A stretch of 64,000 nt of DNA. Origin: Aristolochia californica. Taxonomy: Eukaryota; Streptophyta; Magnoliopsida; Piperales; Aristolochiaceae. Both the position numbers and the translations under genes were made by a program. The stretch covers positions 18,347,237 through 18,411,236 of the forward strand of contig JARWKL010000009.1 of NCBI GenBank assembly GCA_029961685.1. The letters are read 5' to 3'. The notes beneath the pieces were generated by a model that saw only the letters and a program-made list of their open reading frames with translations, was not told the DNA's origin and ran no database searches. Shown here in pieces: positions 41,241 through 54,500 of the stretch (its first letter is position 1; each line of letters opens with the position of its first letter).

Positions 41241-44200
41241 TGCCCATTTACAAAAAGCTGACCTAACGATCATTGATGGTTGGAAATTGATTTATCATGC
41301 GTAACAGGCTATATTTTTGTAATGAATGACTTTTGGGATGGGATTCAACACTCTGTTAAAATTCCCTCGCCACCCCTTTTCCTGACGATTGCAAAACCTG
41401 ATATATAAAAACTAAAAAGAGGTTTAAATCCCTAAAAATTACAGAAACTTTTTGGAAATATCTCTCTCCATCTTTGTGCATTGCGCATTTCCATTTTAGA
41501 TGTGTACATTTTTCTTAAATCAAAACTTGAGTTTTCACTTTTTCCTTCATCTCGTAGACAAAAAAGAGAATAGATGACAATGAAATTAAAATTTTAGATT
41601 ATGTGTATGGAGAAAATTTAAACCAATAACAAACATAAGTAAAGAAAATTTATTCACACACCACAAATGAACACAAAAGTTTTGTCATCCAAGTTTGGGA
41701 AATTCCACTACTTCAACAACCTCAATATATTCGAAATTGATAAGAAAGAGATTTTTCTACACATGCTTTAAAAAATGGATATGCATGCTTGGAACATGTT
41801 AAAGATGCAAATGACCTATGGATCCAAACCTTTTAAAAAGAATAACAAACCGCTCATTGAATTCTCAAGTGAACGTGCGGTGGGATATTTAACCGAGTCA
41901 AACAAGCCTTTATTTTGCCCATTTACAAAAAGCTGACCTAACGATCATTGATGATTGTAAACTGATTTATCATGCGTAAAGGGCCATATTTTTGTAAGGA
42001 ATAACTTTTGGATTGGGATACAACACTCAGTTAAAACTCCTTGGCCCCACCTTTTCCCGACGAATGCAAAACCTTATATATAAAAACAAAAAAGAGGTTT
42101 AAATCCCTAAAAATTATAGAAACTTTTTGGAAATACCTCTGTCTATAATTTTTCATTGTGCGTTTCCATTTCAGATGTATACTTTTTTCTTAAATCAAAA
42201 CATGAGTTTTCACTTTTCCCTTCATCTCGTAGACAAAACAGAGAATTAGTGACAACGAAATGAAAATTTTAGAGTTTGTGAACGGAAAAAATTTAAAGCA
42301 ATAAAAAACGTTAGTAAAGAAAATTTATTCACACACCACAAATGAACACAAAAATTTCGTCATCCACGTTTCGGAAATTCCACTAGAACAACAACCCCAA
42401 TAGATTGGAATTTGATAAGAAAGAGATTTTTCTACACATGCTTTAAAAAATGGATATGCATGCTTGAAACATGTTAAAGATGCAAATGACCTATGGATCT
42501 AAACCTTTTAAAGAGAATAAAAAGTTGCTCATTAAATTATCAAGTGAACGTGCGGTGGGATATTTAACTGAGTGAAAACAAGCCATTATTTTGCCCATTT
42601 ACAAAAAGCTGACCTAACGATCATTGATGATTGTAAACTGATTTATCATGCGTAACGGGCCATATTTTTGTATCAAATGACTTTTTAGTTGGGATTCAAC
42701 ACTCAGTTAAAATTCCCTCGCCTCCCCTTTTCCCGATGATTGCAAAACCTGATATATAAAAATTAAAAAGAGTTTAAATACCTAAAAATTATAGAAACTT
42801 TTTGGAAATATCTCTCTCCATCTTTGTGCATTGTGCATTTCCATTTTAGATGTGTACATTTTTCTTAAATCAAAACTTGAGTTTTCACTTTTTCCTTCAT
42901 CTCGTAGACAAAAAAGAGAATACATGCAAACGAAATGAAAATTTTAGACTTTGTGTATGGAGAAAATTTAAAGCAAGAACCAACGTATGTAAAGAAAATT
43001 TATTCACACACCACAAATGAACAAAAAAGTTTTGTCATCCAAGTTTGGGAAATTCCACAAGTTCAACAACCTCAATAGATTGGAAATTGATAAGAAAGAG
43101 AATTTTCTACACATGCTTTAAAAATGGATATGCATGCTTGGAACATGTTAAAGATGCAAATGACCTATGGATCCAAACTTTTTAAAAAGAATAACAAACC
43201 TCTCATTTAATTCTCAAGTGAACGTGCAGTGGGATATTTAACCGAGTCAAACAAGCCATTATCTTGCCCATTTACAAAAAGCTGACCTAAAGATCATTGA
43301 TGATTGTAAACTGATTTATCATGCGTAACGGGCGATATTTTTGTAAGGAATGACTTTTGGGTTAGGATTCAACACTCAGTTAAATGTCCCTTGCCTCACC
43401 TTTTCCTGACGAATGCAAAACCTGATATATAAAAATTAAAAAGAGGTTTAAATCCCAAAAAATTACATAAACTTTTTGGAAATATCTCTCTCTATAATTT
43501 TCCATTGTGCGTTTCCATTTTAGATGTATACTATTTTCTTAAATCAAAACATGAGTTTTCACTTTTCCCTTCATCTCGTAGACAAAACAGAGAATAGATG
43601 ACAACGAATTGAAAATTTTAGATTTTGTGTATGGAAAAAATTTTAAGCAATAAAAAAGGTAAGTAAGGAAAATTTATTCACACACCACATATGCACACAA
43701 AAGTTTTGTCATCCAAGTTTGGGAAATTTCACTAGTTCAACAACCCCAATAGATTGGAATTTGGTAAGAAAGAGATTTTTGTACACTTGGTTTAAAAAAT
43801 GGATATGCATGTTTGGAACATGTTAAAGATGAAAATGACCTATGGATCCAAACCTTTTAAACAGAATAACAAACCGCTCAATGAATTCTCAAGTGAATGT
43901 GCGGTGGGATATTTAACCGAGTCAAACAAGTCATTATTTTGCCCATTTACAAAAAGCTGACCTAACGATCCTTGATGATTTTAAACTGATTTATCATGCG
44001 TAACGGGCCATATTTTTGTAAGGAATGACTTTTGGGTTGGGATTCAACACTAAGTTAAAATTCCCTCGCCTCCCCTTTTCCCGACGATTGCAAAAACCTG
44101 ATATATAAAAACTAAAAAGAGGTTTAAATCCCTAAAAATTACAAAAACTTTTTGGAAATATCTCTGTCTATATTTGTCAATTGTGCATTTCCATTTCAGA

Positions 44201-47168
44201 TGTGTACATTTTTCTTTAATCAAAATTTGAGTTTTCACTTTTTCCTTCATCTCGTAGACAATAAGAGAATAAATCACAACGAAATGAAAATTTTAGCCTT
44301 TGTGTATGGAGAAAATTTAAAGCAATAACAAACGTAAGTAAAGAAAATTTATTCACACCACAAATGAAGACAAAAGTTTTGTCATCCAAGTTTGGGAAAT
44401 TCCACTAGTTCAACAACCCCAATAGATTGGAATTTTATAAGAAAGAGATTTTTCTACACATGCTTTAAAAAATGGATATGCATGCTTGGAACATGTTAAA
44501 GATGCAAATGACCTATGGATCCAAACCTTTTAAAAAGAATAAAAAACCGCTCATTGAATTCTCAAGTGAACGTGCGGTGGGATATTTAACCGAGTCAAAC
44601 AAGCCATTATTTTGCCCATTTAAAAAAAGCTGACCTAACGATCATTGTTGATTGTAAACTGATTTGTCTTGCATAACGGGCCATAATTTTTTTAGGAATG
44701 ACTTTTGTGTTGGGATTCAACACTGAGTTTAAATTCCCTCGCTTCCCCTTTTCCCGACGATTGCAAAACCTGATATATAAAAACTAAAAAGAGGTTTAAA
44801 TCCCTAAAAATTAAAGAATCTTTTTGGAAATATCTATCTCTATAATTTTCCATTGTGCATTTCCATTTTAGATGTATAATTTTTTCTTAAATCAAAACAT
44901 GACTTTTCACTTTTCCCTTCATCAGATAGACAAAACAGAGAATTGGTGACAACGAAATGAAAATTTTAGACTTTGCATATGGAAAAAATTTAAAGCAATA
45001 AAAAACGTAAGTAAAGAACATTTATTCACACACAACAAATGAACACAAAATTTTTGTCATCCAAGTTTGGGAAATTCCACTAGAACAACAACCCCAATAG
45101 CTTGGAATTTCATAAGAAAGAGACATTTCTACACATGCTTTAAAAAATGGACATGCATGCTTGAAACATGTTAAAGATGCAAATGACCTATGGATCCAAA
45201 CCTTTTAAAGAGAATAAAAAGTTGCTCATTAAATTATCAAGTGAACGTGTTGTGGGACATTTAACCGAGTCAAACAAGCCATTATTTTGCCCATTTACAA
45301 AAAGCTGACCTAACGATCATTGATGATTGTAAACTGATTTATCATGCGTAACGGGCCATATTTTTGTAATGAATGACTTTTTGGTTGGGATGCAACACTC
45401 AGTTAAAATTCCCTCTCCTCCCCTTTTCTCAACGATTGCAAAACCTGATATATAAAAACTAAAAAGAGGTTTAAATCCCTAAAAATTATAGAAATTTTTT
45501 TGAAATATCTCTTTCAATATTTGTGCATTGTGCATTTCCATTTTAGATGTGTACATTTTCCTTAAATCAAAACTTGAGTTTTCACTTTTTCCTTCATCTC
45601 GTAGACAAAAAAGAGAATAGATGACAACGAAATCAAAATTTTGACTTGTGTATGGAGAAAATTTAAAGCAATAAAAAACGTAAGTAAGGAAAATTTATTC
45701 ACACACCACAAATGAACACAAAAGTTTTGTCATCCAAGTTTGGCAAATTCCACTAGTTCAACAACCTCAATGGATTGGAATTTGATAAGAAAGAGATTTT
45801 TCTACACATGCTTTAAAAAATGGATATGCATGCTTGGAACATGTTAAAGATGAAAATGACCTATGGATCCAAACCTTTTAAAAAGAATAACAAACCGCTC
45901 ATTGAATTCTCAAGTGAACGTGCGGTGGGATATATAACCGAGTCAAACAAGCCATTATTTTGCCCATTTACAAAAACCTGACCTAACGATCATTGATGAT
46001 TGTAGACTGATTTATCACGCGTAACGTGCCATATTTTTGTAAGGAATGACTTTTGGGTTGGGATTCAACACTCAGTTAAAATTTCCTCGCTTCCCCTTTT
46101 CCCGACTATTGCAAAACCTGATGTATAAATACAAAAAATAGGTTTAAATCCATAAAAATTACAGAAATGTTTTGGAAATATCTCTCTCTATAATTTCGCA
46201 TTGTGCATTTCCATTTTAGATGTATACTTTTTCCTTAAATCAAAACTTGAGTTTTCACTTTTCCCTTCATCTCGTAGACAAAACAGAGAATGGATGACAC
46301 CGAAATGAAAATTTTAGAGTTTGTGTATGGAAAAAATTTAAACCAATAAAAAACGTAAGTAAGGAAAATTTATTCACACACCACATATGAACACAAAAGT
46401 TTTGTCATCCAAGTTTGGGAAATTCCACTAGTTCAACAACCCCAATAGATAGAAATTTGGAAAGAAAGAGATTTTTCTTCACTTGCTTTAAAAAATGAAT
46501 ATGCATGCTTGGAACATGTTAAAGATGCAAATGACCTACGGGTCCAAACCTTTTAAACAGAATAACAAACCGCTCAATGAATTATCAAGTGAAAGTGTGG
46601 TGGGATATTTAACCGAGTCAAACAAGCCGTTATTTTACCCATTTACAAAAAGCTGACCTAACGGTCATTGATGATTCTAAACTGATTTATCATGCATAAC
46701 GGGCCATATTTTTGTAAGGAATGACTTTTGGGTTTGGATCAACGCTCAGTTAAAATTCCCTCGCCTCCCCTTTTCCCGACAATTGCAAAACCTGATAAAT
46801 AAAAACTAAAAAGAGGTTTAAATCCCTAAAAATTACAGAAAATTTTTGGAAATATCTCTGTCCATATTTGTGCATCGTGCATTTCCATATGAGATGTGTA
46901 CATTTTTGTTTTATCAAAACTTGAGTTTTCACTTTTTCCTTCATCTCGTAGACAAAAAAGAGAATAGATGACAGCGAAATGAAAATTTTAGACTTTGTGT
47001 ATGGTGAAAATTTAAAGCAATAACAAACGTAAGTAAAGAAAATTTATTCACACCACAAATGAAGGAAAAAGTTTTTTCATCCAAGTTTGGGAAATTCCAC
47101 TAGTTCAACAACCCCAATAGATTGGAATTTTATAAGAAAGAGATTTTTCTACACATGCTTTAAAAAAT
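39756..47168 (+). repeat. Monomer block, units 62-72
   Basis: Starts are 39756 (A), 40427, 41102, 41777, 42452 (A), 43126, 43801, 44474, 45149 (A), 45822 and 46497. The units at 41102 and 42452 share 'ctctctccatctttgtgc' and are each followed by 'gaaattgataag' tails, a 1350-bp relation also hinted at by the unit at 36018. The minus strand has open frames of 64-77 codons near 40010, 44050 and 46750 at the same place in the monomer; I regard them as chance. No gene is seen. Confidence 0.85.
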
Positions 47169-47627
47169 GGATATGCATTGGAAAATGTTAAAGATGCAAA
47201 TGACCTATGGATCCAAACATTTTAAAAAGAATAACAAACCGCTCATTGAATTCTCAAGTGAACGGTGGGATATTTAACCGAGCCAAACAAGCCGTTTTAT
47301 TTGCCGATTTACAAAAACCTGACCTAACGATCATTGATGATTGTAAACTGATTTATCATGCGTATCGGGCCATATTTTTGTAAGGAATGACTTTTGGGTT
47401 GGGATTCAACACTCTGTTAAAATTCCCTTGCCTCCCCTTTTCCCGACGATTGCAAACCTGATATATAAAAACTAAAAAGATGTTTAAATCCCTAAAAATT
47501 ACAGAAACTTAAAGCAAATGAACACAAAAGTTTTGTCATCGAAGTTTGGGAAATTCAACTAGTTCAAATACCCCAAAAGATTTGAATTTGATTAGAAAGA
47601 TATTGTTATACACATGCTTTAAAAAAT
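47169..47627 (+). repeat. Doubly deleted monomer, 459 bp, at the domain boundary
   Basis: Near 47508 'acagaaactt' joins 'aaagca', and after six bases 'aaagca' joins 'aatgaacac'. Two separate losses (about 216 bp together) remove the 'ctctctctata' region, the 'acttttccc' stretch and most of the tail. Short shared bases are possible at each junction (TT, CA). To the left of this point the dyad flank is 'gtaaaCtga'; in the next monomer and onward it is 'gtaaaGtga'. Confidence 0.9.
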
Positions 47628-50600
47628 GGATATACATGCTTGAAACATGTTAAAGATGCAAATGACCTATGGATCCAAACTTTTTAAAGAGAAAAAAAAT
47701 TGCTCATTAAATTCTAGAGTGAACATGCGGTGGGATATTTAACCGAGTCAAACAAGCCATTATTTTGCCCATATAAAAAAAGCTGACCTAACGATCATTG
47801 ATGATTGTAAAGTGATTTATCATGCGTAACAGGCCATATTTTTGTATGGAATGACCTTTGGGTTGGGATTCAACACTCAGTTAAAATTCCCTCGCCTCTC
47901 CTTTTCCCGACGATTGCAAATCTTGATATATATAAACTAAAAAGATGTTCAAATCCCTAAAAATTACAGAAACTTTTTGGAAATATCTCTCTCTATATTT
48001 GTGCATTGTGCATTTCCATTTTAGATGTGTACTTTTTTCTTAAATCAAAACTTGAGTTTTCACTTTTCCCTTCATCACGTAGACAAAAAAGAGAATAGAT
48101 GACAACGAAATGAAAATTTTAGACTTTGTGTATGGAAAATTTTTAAAGCAATAACAAACGTAAGTAAAGAAAATTTATTCACACTACACAAATGAACACA
48201 AAAGTTTTGTCATCCAAGTTTTCGAAATTCCACTAGTTCAACAACCCCAATGGATTGGAATTTTATAAGAAAGAGATTTTTCTACACATGCTTTAAAAAA
48301 TGGATATGCATGCTTGAAACATGTTAAAGATGCAAATGACCTATGGATCCAAACCTTTTAAAGAGAATAACAAACCACTCATTAGATTCCCAAGTGAACA
48401 TGCGGTGGGATATTTACTCGAGTCAAACAAGCCATTAGTTGGCCCATTTATAAAAAGCTGACCTTACGATCATTGATGATTGTAAAGTGATTTATCATGC
48501 GTAATGGGCCATTATTTTGTAAGGAATGACTTTTGGGTTGGGATTCAACACTCAATTAAAATTCCCTCACCTCCCCTTTTCCCGTCGATTGCAAAACCTG
48601 ATATATAAAAACTAAAAAGAGGTTTAAATCCCTAAAAATTACAGAAACTTTTTGGAGATATCTTTCTCTATATTTGTGCATTGTGCATTGCCATTTTAGA
48701 TGTGTACATTTTTCTTAAATCAAAACTTGAATTTTCACTTTTCCCTTCATCTCGTAGACAAAAAAGAGAATAGATGACAACGAAATGAAAATTTTAGACT
48801 TTGTGTATGGAAAATATTTAAAGCAATAACAAACATAAGTAAAGAAAATTTATTCACACAACACTAATGAACACAAAAGTTTTGTCATCCAAGTTTTCGA
48901 AATTCCACTAGTTCAACAACCCCAATGGATTGGAATTTTATAAGAAAGAGATTTTTCTACACATGCTTTAAAAATGGATATGCATACTTGAAACATGTTA
49001 AAGATGCAAATGATCTATGGATCCAAACCTTTTAAAGAGAATATCAAACCGCTCATTGGATTCTCAAGTGTACGTGCGGCGGGATATTTACTCGAGTCAA
49101 ACAAGCCATTAGTTTCTCCAGTTATAAAAAGCTGAGCAAACGATCCTTGATGATTGTAAAGTGATTTATCATGCGTAATGGGCCATTATTTTATAAGGAA
49201 TGACTTTTGGGTTGGGATTCAATACTCAGTTAAAATTCCCTCGCCTCCCCTTTTCCCGACGATTGCAAAACCTATTATATAAAAACTAAAAAGAGGTTTA
49301 AATTCCTAAAAATTATAGAAACTTTTTGGACATATCTCTCTCTATAATTTTGCATTGTGCATTTCCATTTTAGATGTATACTTTTTTCTTAAATCAAAAC
49401 TTGAGTTTTCACTTTTCCCTTCATCTCGTAGACAAAAAAGGGAAAAGATGACAACGAAATCAAAATTTTAGACTTTGTGTACGGAAAAAATTTAAAGCAA
49501 CAATAAATTTATGTAAAGAAAATTTATTCACACACCACAAATGAACACAAAAGTTTTGTCATCCAAGTTTGGGAAATTCCACTAGTTCAACACCCCAATA
49601 GATTGGAATTTGATAAGAAAGAGATTTTTCTACACATACTTTAAAAAATTGATATGCATGCTCGAAACACGTTAAAGATGCAAATGACCTATGGCTCCAA
49701 ACCTTTTAAAGAGAATAACAAACCGCTCATTGAATTGTCAAGTGAACGTGCAGTGGGATATTTAACCGAGTCAAACAAGCCATTATTTTGCCCATATACA
49801 AAAAGCTGACCTAACAATCATTGATGATTGTAAAGTGATTTATCATGCGTAACGGGCCATATATTTGTAAGGAATGACTTTTGGGTTGGGATTCAACACT
49901 CAGTTAAAATTCCCTCGCCTCTCCTTTTCCTGAGGATTGCAAATCTTGATATATAAAAGCTAAAAAGAGGTTTAAATCCCTAAAAATTACTGAAACTTTT
50001 TGGAAATATCTCTCTCTATATTTGTGCATTGTGCATTTCCATTTTAGATGTCTACATTTTTTTTAAATCAAAACTTGAGTTTCACTTTTCCCTTCATCTC
50101 GTAGACAAAAAAGAGAATAGATGACAACGAAATGAAAATTTTAGACATTGTGTGTGGAAAATATTTAAAGCAATAACAAATGTAAGTAAAGAAAATTTAT
50201 TCACACAACACATATGAACACAAAAGTTTCGTCATCCAAGTTTTTGAAATTCCACTAGTTCAACAACACCAATGGATTGGAATTTTATAAGAAAGAGATT
50301 TTTCTACACATGCTTTAAAAAATGGATATGCATACTTGAAACATGTTAAAGATGCAAATGACCTATGGATCCAAACCTTTTAAAGAGAATAACAAACCGC
50401 TGATTGAATTCTCAAGTGAACGTGCTGTGTGATATTTAACCCAGTCATACAAGCCACTATTTTGCCCATTTACAAAAAGGTGACCTAACGATCATTGATG
50501 ATTGTAAAGTGATTTATCATGCGTAACTGGCTATATTTTTGTAAGGAATGACTTTTGGGTCTGGATTCAACACTCAGTTCAAATTCCCTCACCTCCCCTT

Positions 50601-50998
50601 TTCCTGACGATTGCAAAACCTGATATATAAAAACTAAAAAGAGGTTTAAATCCCATAAAATTAAAGAAATTTTTTGGAAATATCTCTCTCTATATTTTTC
50701 CATTGTGCATTTCCATTTTAGATGTATACTTTTTTCTTAAATCAAAACTTGAGTTTTCACTTTTCCCTTCATCTTGTAGACGAAAAAGAGAATAGATGAC
50801 AACGAAATGAAAATTTTAGAGTTTGTGTATGGAAAAAATTTTAAGCAATAACAAACGTATGTAAAGAAAATTTATTCACACAACACAAATGAACACAAAA
50901 GTTTTGTCATCCAAGTTTGGGAAATTCCACTATTTCAATAACCCCAATGAATTGGAATTTGATAAGAAAGAGATTTTTCTACACATGCTTTAAAAAAT
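47628..50998 (+). repeat. Monomer block, units 74-78 (right domain begins)
   Basis: Starts are 47628, 48302, 48976, 49650 and 50324, four of the steps being 674 bp. Adjacent units share private changes: 'aagtttt(c/t)gaaattcc' with 'ccaatggattggaatttta' in the tails near 48220, 48890 and 50250, and 'gccattagtt' with 'ttataaaaagctgag/acc' near 48434 and 49108. Similarity to the next neighbour suggests single-monomer amplification. No gene is seen. Confidence 0.85.
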
Positions 50999-51567
50999 TG
51001 ATATGCATGCTTGAAACATGTTAAAGATGCATATGACCTATGGATCCAAACCTTTTAAAAAGAATAACAAACCGCTCATTAGATTCTCAAGTGAACGTGC
51101 GGTGGGATATTTACTCGAGTCAAACAAGCCATTATTTTGCCCATTTACAAAAAGCTGACCTAATGTTCATTGATAATTGCAAAATGTTTTATTCTGCGTA
51201 ACAGGCCATATTTTTGTGAGGAATGACTTTTGGGTTGGGATTCAACACTCAGTTAAAATTCCTTTGCCTCTCCTTTTCCCGATGATTGCAAAACCTGATA
51301 TATAAAAACTAAAAAGTGGTTTAAATCCCTAAAAATTACATTAACTTTTTGGAAATATCTCTCTCTATATTTGTGCATTGTGCATTTCCATTTTAGATGT
51401 ATTCATTTTTCTTAAATCAGAACTTGAGTTTTAACTTATCCCCTCATCTCGTAGACAAAAAAGAAATAGATGACAACGAAATGAAAATTTTAGAGTTTGT
51501 ATATGAAAAAAATTTAAAGCTTGGAATTTGACAAGAAAGAGATATTTCTACACATGCTTTAAAAAAT
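50999..51567 (+). repeat. Deleted monomer, 569 bp (tail lost)
   Basis: Near 51518 'aaatttaaagc' joins 'ttggaatttgac', losing about 106 bp of tail including 'cacaaatgaac', 'ttttgtcatcc' and 'gggaaattccactag'. AGC is common to both edges. The junction creates a HindIII site (AAGCTT). Confidence 0.9.
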
Positions 51568-51599
51568 GGATATGCATGGTTGAAAAATGTTAAAGATGC

Positions 51600-54500
51600 A
51601 AATGACCTATGGATCCAAACCTTTTAAAGAGGATAACAAACAGCTCATTGAATTCTCAAGTGAACGTGTGGTGGGGTATTTAACCGAGTCAAACAAGCAA
51701 TTATTTTTCCCATTTAAAAAAAGCTGACCTAACGATCATTGATGATTGTAAAGTGACTTATCATGTGTAACGGGCCATACTTTTGTAAGGAATGACTTTT
51801 GGGTTGGGATTCAACACTCAGTTAAAATTCCCTCGCCTCCCCTTTTCCCGACGATTGCAAAACCTGATATATAAAAACCTAAAAAGAGGTTCAAATCCCT
51901 AAAAATTACAGAAAATTTTTGGAAATATCTCTCTCTTTAATTTTTCATTGTGCATTTCTATTTTAGATGTATACATTTTTCTTAAATCAAAACTTGAGTT
52001 TTCACTTTTCCCTTCATCTCGTAGACAAAACAGAGAATAGATGACAACAAAATGAAAATTTTAGAGTTTGTGTATGGAAAAAATTTAAAGCAGCAAAAAA
52101 AGTAAGTAAAGATAATTTATTCACGCACCACAAATGAAAACAAAATTTTTGTCATCCAAGTTTGGAAAATTCCACTAGTACAACAACACCAATAGTTTGG
52201 AATTTCATAAGAAAGAGATATTTCTACACATGCTTTAAAAAATGGATATGCATGCTTGAAACATGTTAAAGATGGAAATGACCTAAGGATCCAAACCTTT
52301 TAAAGAGAATAACAAACCGCTCATTGGATACTCAAGTGAACGTGTGGTGGGATATTTACTCGAGTCAAACAAGCCATTATTTTGCCCATTTACAAAAAGC
52401 TGACCTAATGATCATTGATGATTGTAAAGTAATTTATCATGCGTAACGGGCCATATTGTTGTAAGGAATGACTTTTGGGCTGGGATTCAACACTGAGTTA
52501 AAATTCCCTCGCCTCTCCTTTTCCCGACGATTAGAAATCTTGATATATAAAAACTAAAAAGAGGTTTAAATCCCTAAAAATTATAGAAACTTTTTGGAAT
52601 TATCTCTCTCTATAATTTTGCATTGTGCATTTCCATTTTAGATGTACACTTTTTTCTTAAATCAAAGCTAGAGTTTTCACTTTTCCCTTCATCTCGTAGA
52701 CAAAAAAGAGAATAGATGACAACCTATTGAACATTTTAGACTTTGTGTATGGAAAAAATTTAAAGCAACAACAAACATAAGTAAATAAAATTTATTCACA
52801 CACCATAAATGAACACAAAAGTTTTCTCATCCAAGTTTGGGAAAATCCAATAGTTCAACAACCCCAATAGATTGGAATTTCATAAGAAAGAGATTTTTCT
52901 ACACATGCTTTAAAAAATGGATATGCATGCTTGAAACATGTTAAAGATGCAAATGAGCTATGGATCCAAACCTTTTAAAGAGAATAACTAACCGCTCATT
53001 GAATTCTCAAGTGAACGTGCGATGGGATATTTAACCGAGTCAAACAAGCCATTATTTTGCCCATTTTAGAAAAGCTGACCTAACGATCATTGATGATTGT
53101 AAAGTGATTTATCATGCGTAACGGGCCATATTTTTGTAATGAATGACTTTTGGGTTGGGATTCAACACTCAGTTAAAATTGCCTCGCTTCCCCCTTTCCT
53201 GTCGATTGCAAAACCCGATATATAAAAACCTAAAAAGTGGTTTAAATCCATAAAAAATACAGAATTTTTTTGGAAATACCTCTCTCTATAATTTTGCATT
53301 GTGCATTTCCATTTTAGATGTATACTTTTTTCTTAAATCAAAACTTGAGTTTTCACTTTTCCCTTCATCTCGTAGACAAAAAAGATAATAGATGACAACG
53401 ACATGAAAATTTTAGACTTTGTGTATGGAAAAAATTTAAAGCAACAACAAACATAAGTAAAGAAAATTTATTCACACACCACAAATGAACACAAAAGTTT
53501 TGTCATCCATGTTTAGGAATTTCCACTTGTTCAAAAACCCCAATAGATTAGAATTTGATAAGAAAGTGATATTGCTACACATGCTTTGAAAAATGGATAT
53601 GGATGCTTGAAACATGTTAAAGATGCAAATGACCTATGGATCCAAACTTTTTAAAGAGAATAAAAAATTACTCATTAAATTCTCAAGTGAACGTGCGGTG
53701 GGATATTTACTCGAGTCAAACAAGTCTTTATTTTGCCCATTTACAAAAAGCTGGCCTAACGATCATTATTGATTGTAAAGTGATTTATCATGCGTAACGG
53801 GCCATATTTTTGTAAGGAATGACTTTTGGGTTGGGATTCAACACTCAGTTAAAATTCCCTCGCCTCCCCTTTTCCCGACGATTACAAAACCTGATATATA
53901 AAAACTAAAAAGAGGTTTAAATCCCTAAAAATTACCAAAACATTTTGGAAATATCTCTCTATATAATTTTTTATTGTGCAATTCAATTTTAGATGTATAC
54001 TTTTTTCTTAAATCAAAACTTGAGCTTTCACTTTTTCCTTCATCTCGTAGACAAAAAAGAGAATAGATGAGAACGAAATGAAAATTTTAGACTTTGTGTA
54101 TGGAAAAAATTTAAAGCAACAACAAACGTAATTAAAGAAAATTTATTCACACACCACAAATGAACAAAAAAGTTTTGTCATCCAAGTTTTGGAAATTCCA
54201 CTTGTTCAACAACCCCAATAAATTGGAATTTGATAAGAAAGAGATTTTTCTGCATGCTTTAAAAAATGGATATGCATGCTTGAAACATGTTAAAGATGCA
54301 AATGACCTATGGATCCAAACCTTTTAAAGAGGATAACAAACGGCTCATTGAATTCTCAAGTGAATGAGCGGTGAGGTATTTAATCGAGTCAAACAAGCCA
54401 TTATTTTTCCCATTTAAAAAAAGCTGACTTAACGATCATTGATGATTGTAAAGTGATTTATCATGCGTAATGGGCCATATTTTTTTAAGGAATGACTTTT

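Larger units (their letters stand above)
1..47509 (+). repeat. Left array domain: mixed type A and type B monomers
   Basis: Most monomers here read 'gattgtaaaCtgattt' after the dyad. Two flavours interleave. Type A monomers have heads with 'aaaaagttgctcattaaat', 'gactttttggttgg' and 'ttctcgacg'; they usually follow a tail with 'agcttgg' and 'gatatttc'. Type B monomers have 'aacaaaccgctcattgaat', 'gacttttgggttgg' and 'ttcccgacg'. Type A heads occur near 1362, 8095, 9356, 15435, 16748, 18044, 19394, 21416, 22955, 31995, 37300, 39756, 42452 and 45149. The spacing is irregular, so there is no fixed higher-order repeat over the whole domain. Exceptions carrying the right-domain G lie near 28826, 29489, 31503 and 40609. 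Confidence 0.75.

Noticed and set aside
22534..50703. Recurring minus-strand frames of 60-114 codons near 22534, 23882, 25814, 33534, 34914, 37543, 40010, 44050, 46750 and 50485
   Set aside because: The similar peptides arise because the same repeat is read in the same frame. They are open in only a minority of monomers, with varying starts and ends, so there is no sign of selection for protein.
51515..51522. HindIII site as an insertion boundary
   Set aside because: AAGCTT here is simply created by the deletion junction. Other AAGCTT sites (3, 2696, 40412, 60697 areas) are single-base variants of ordinary monomer sequence.
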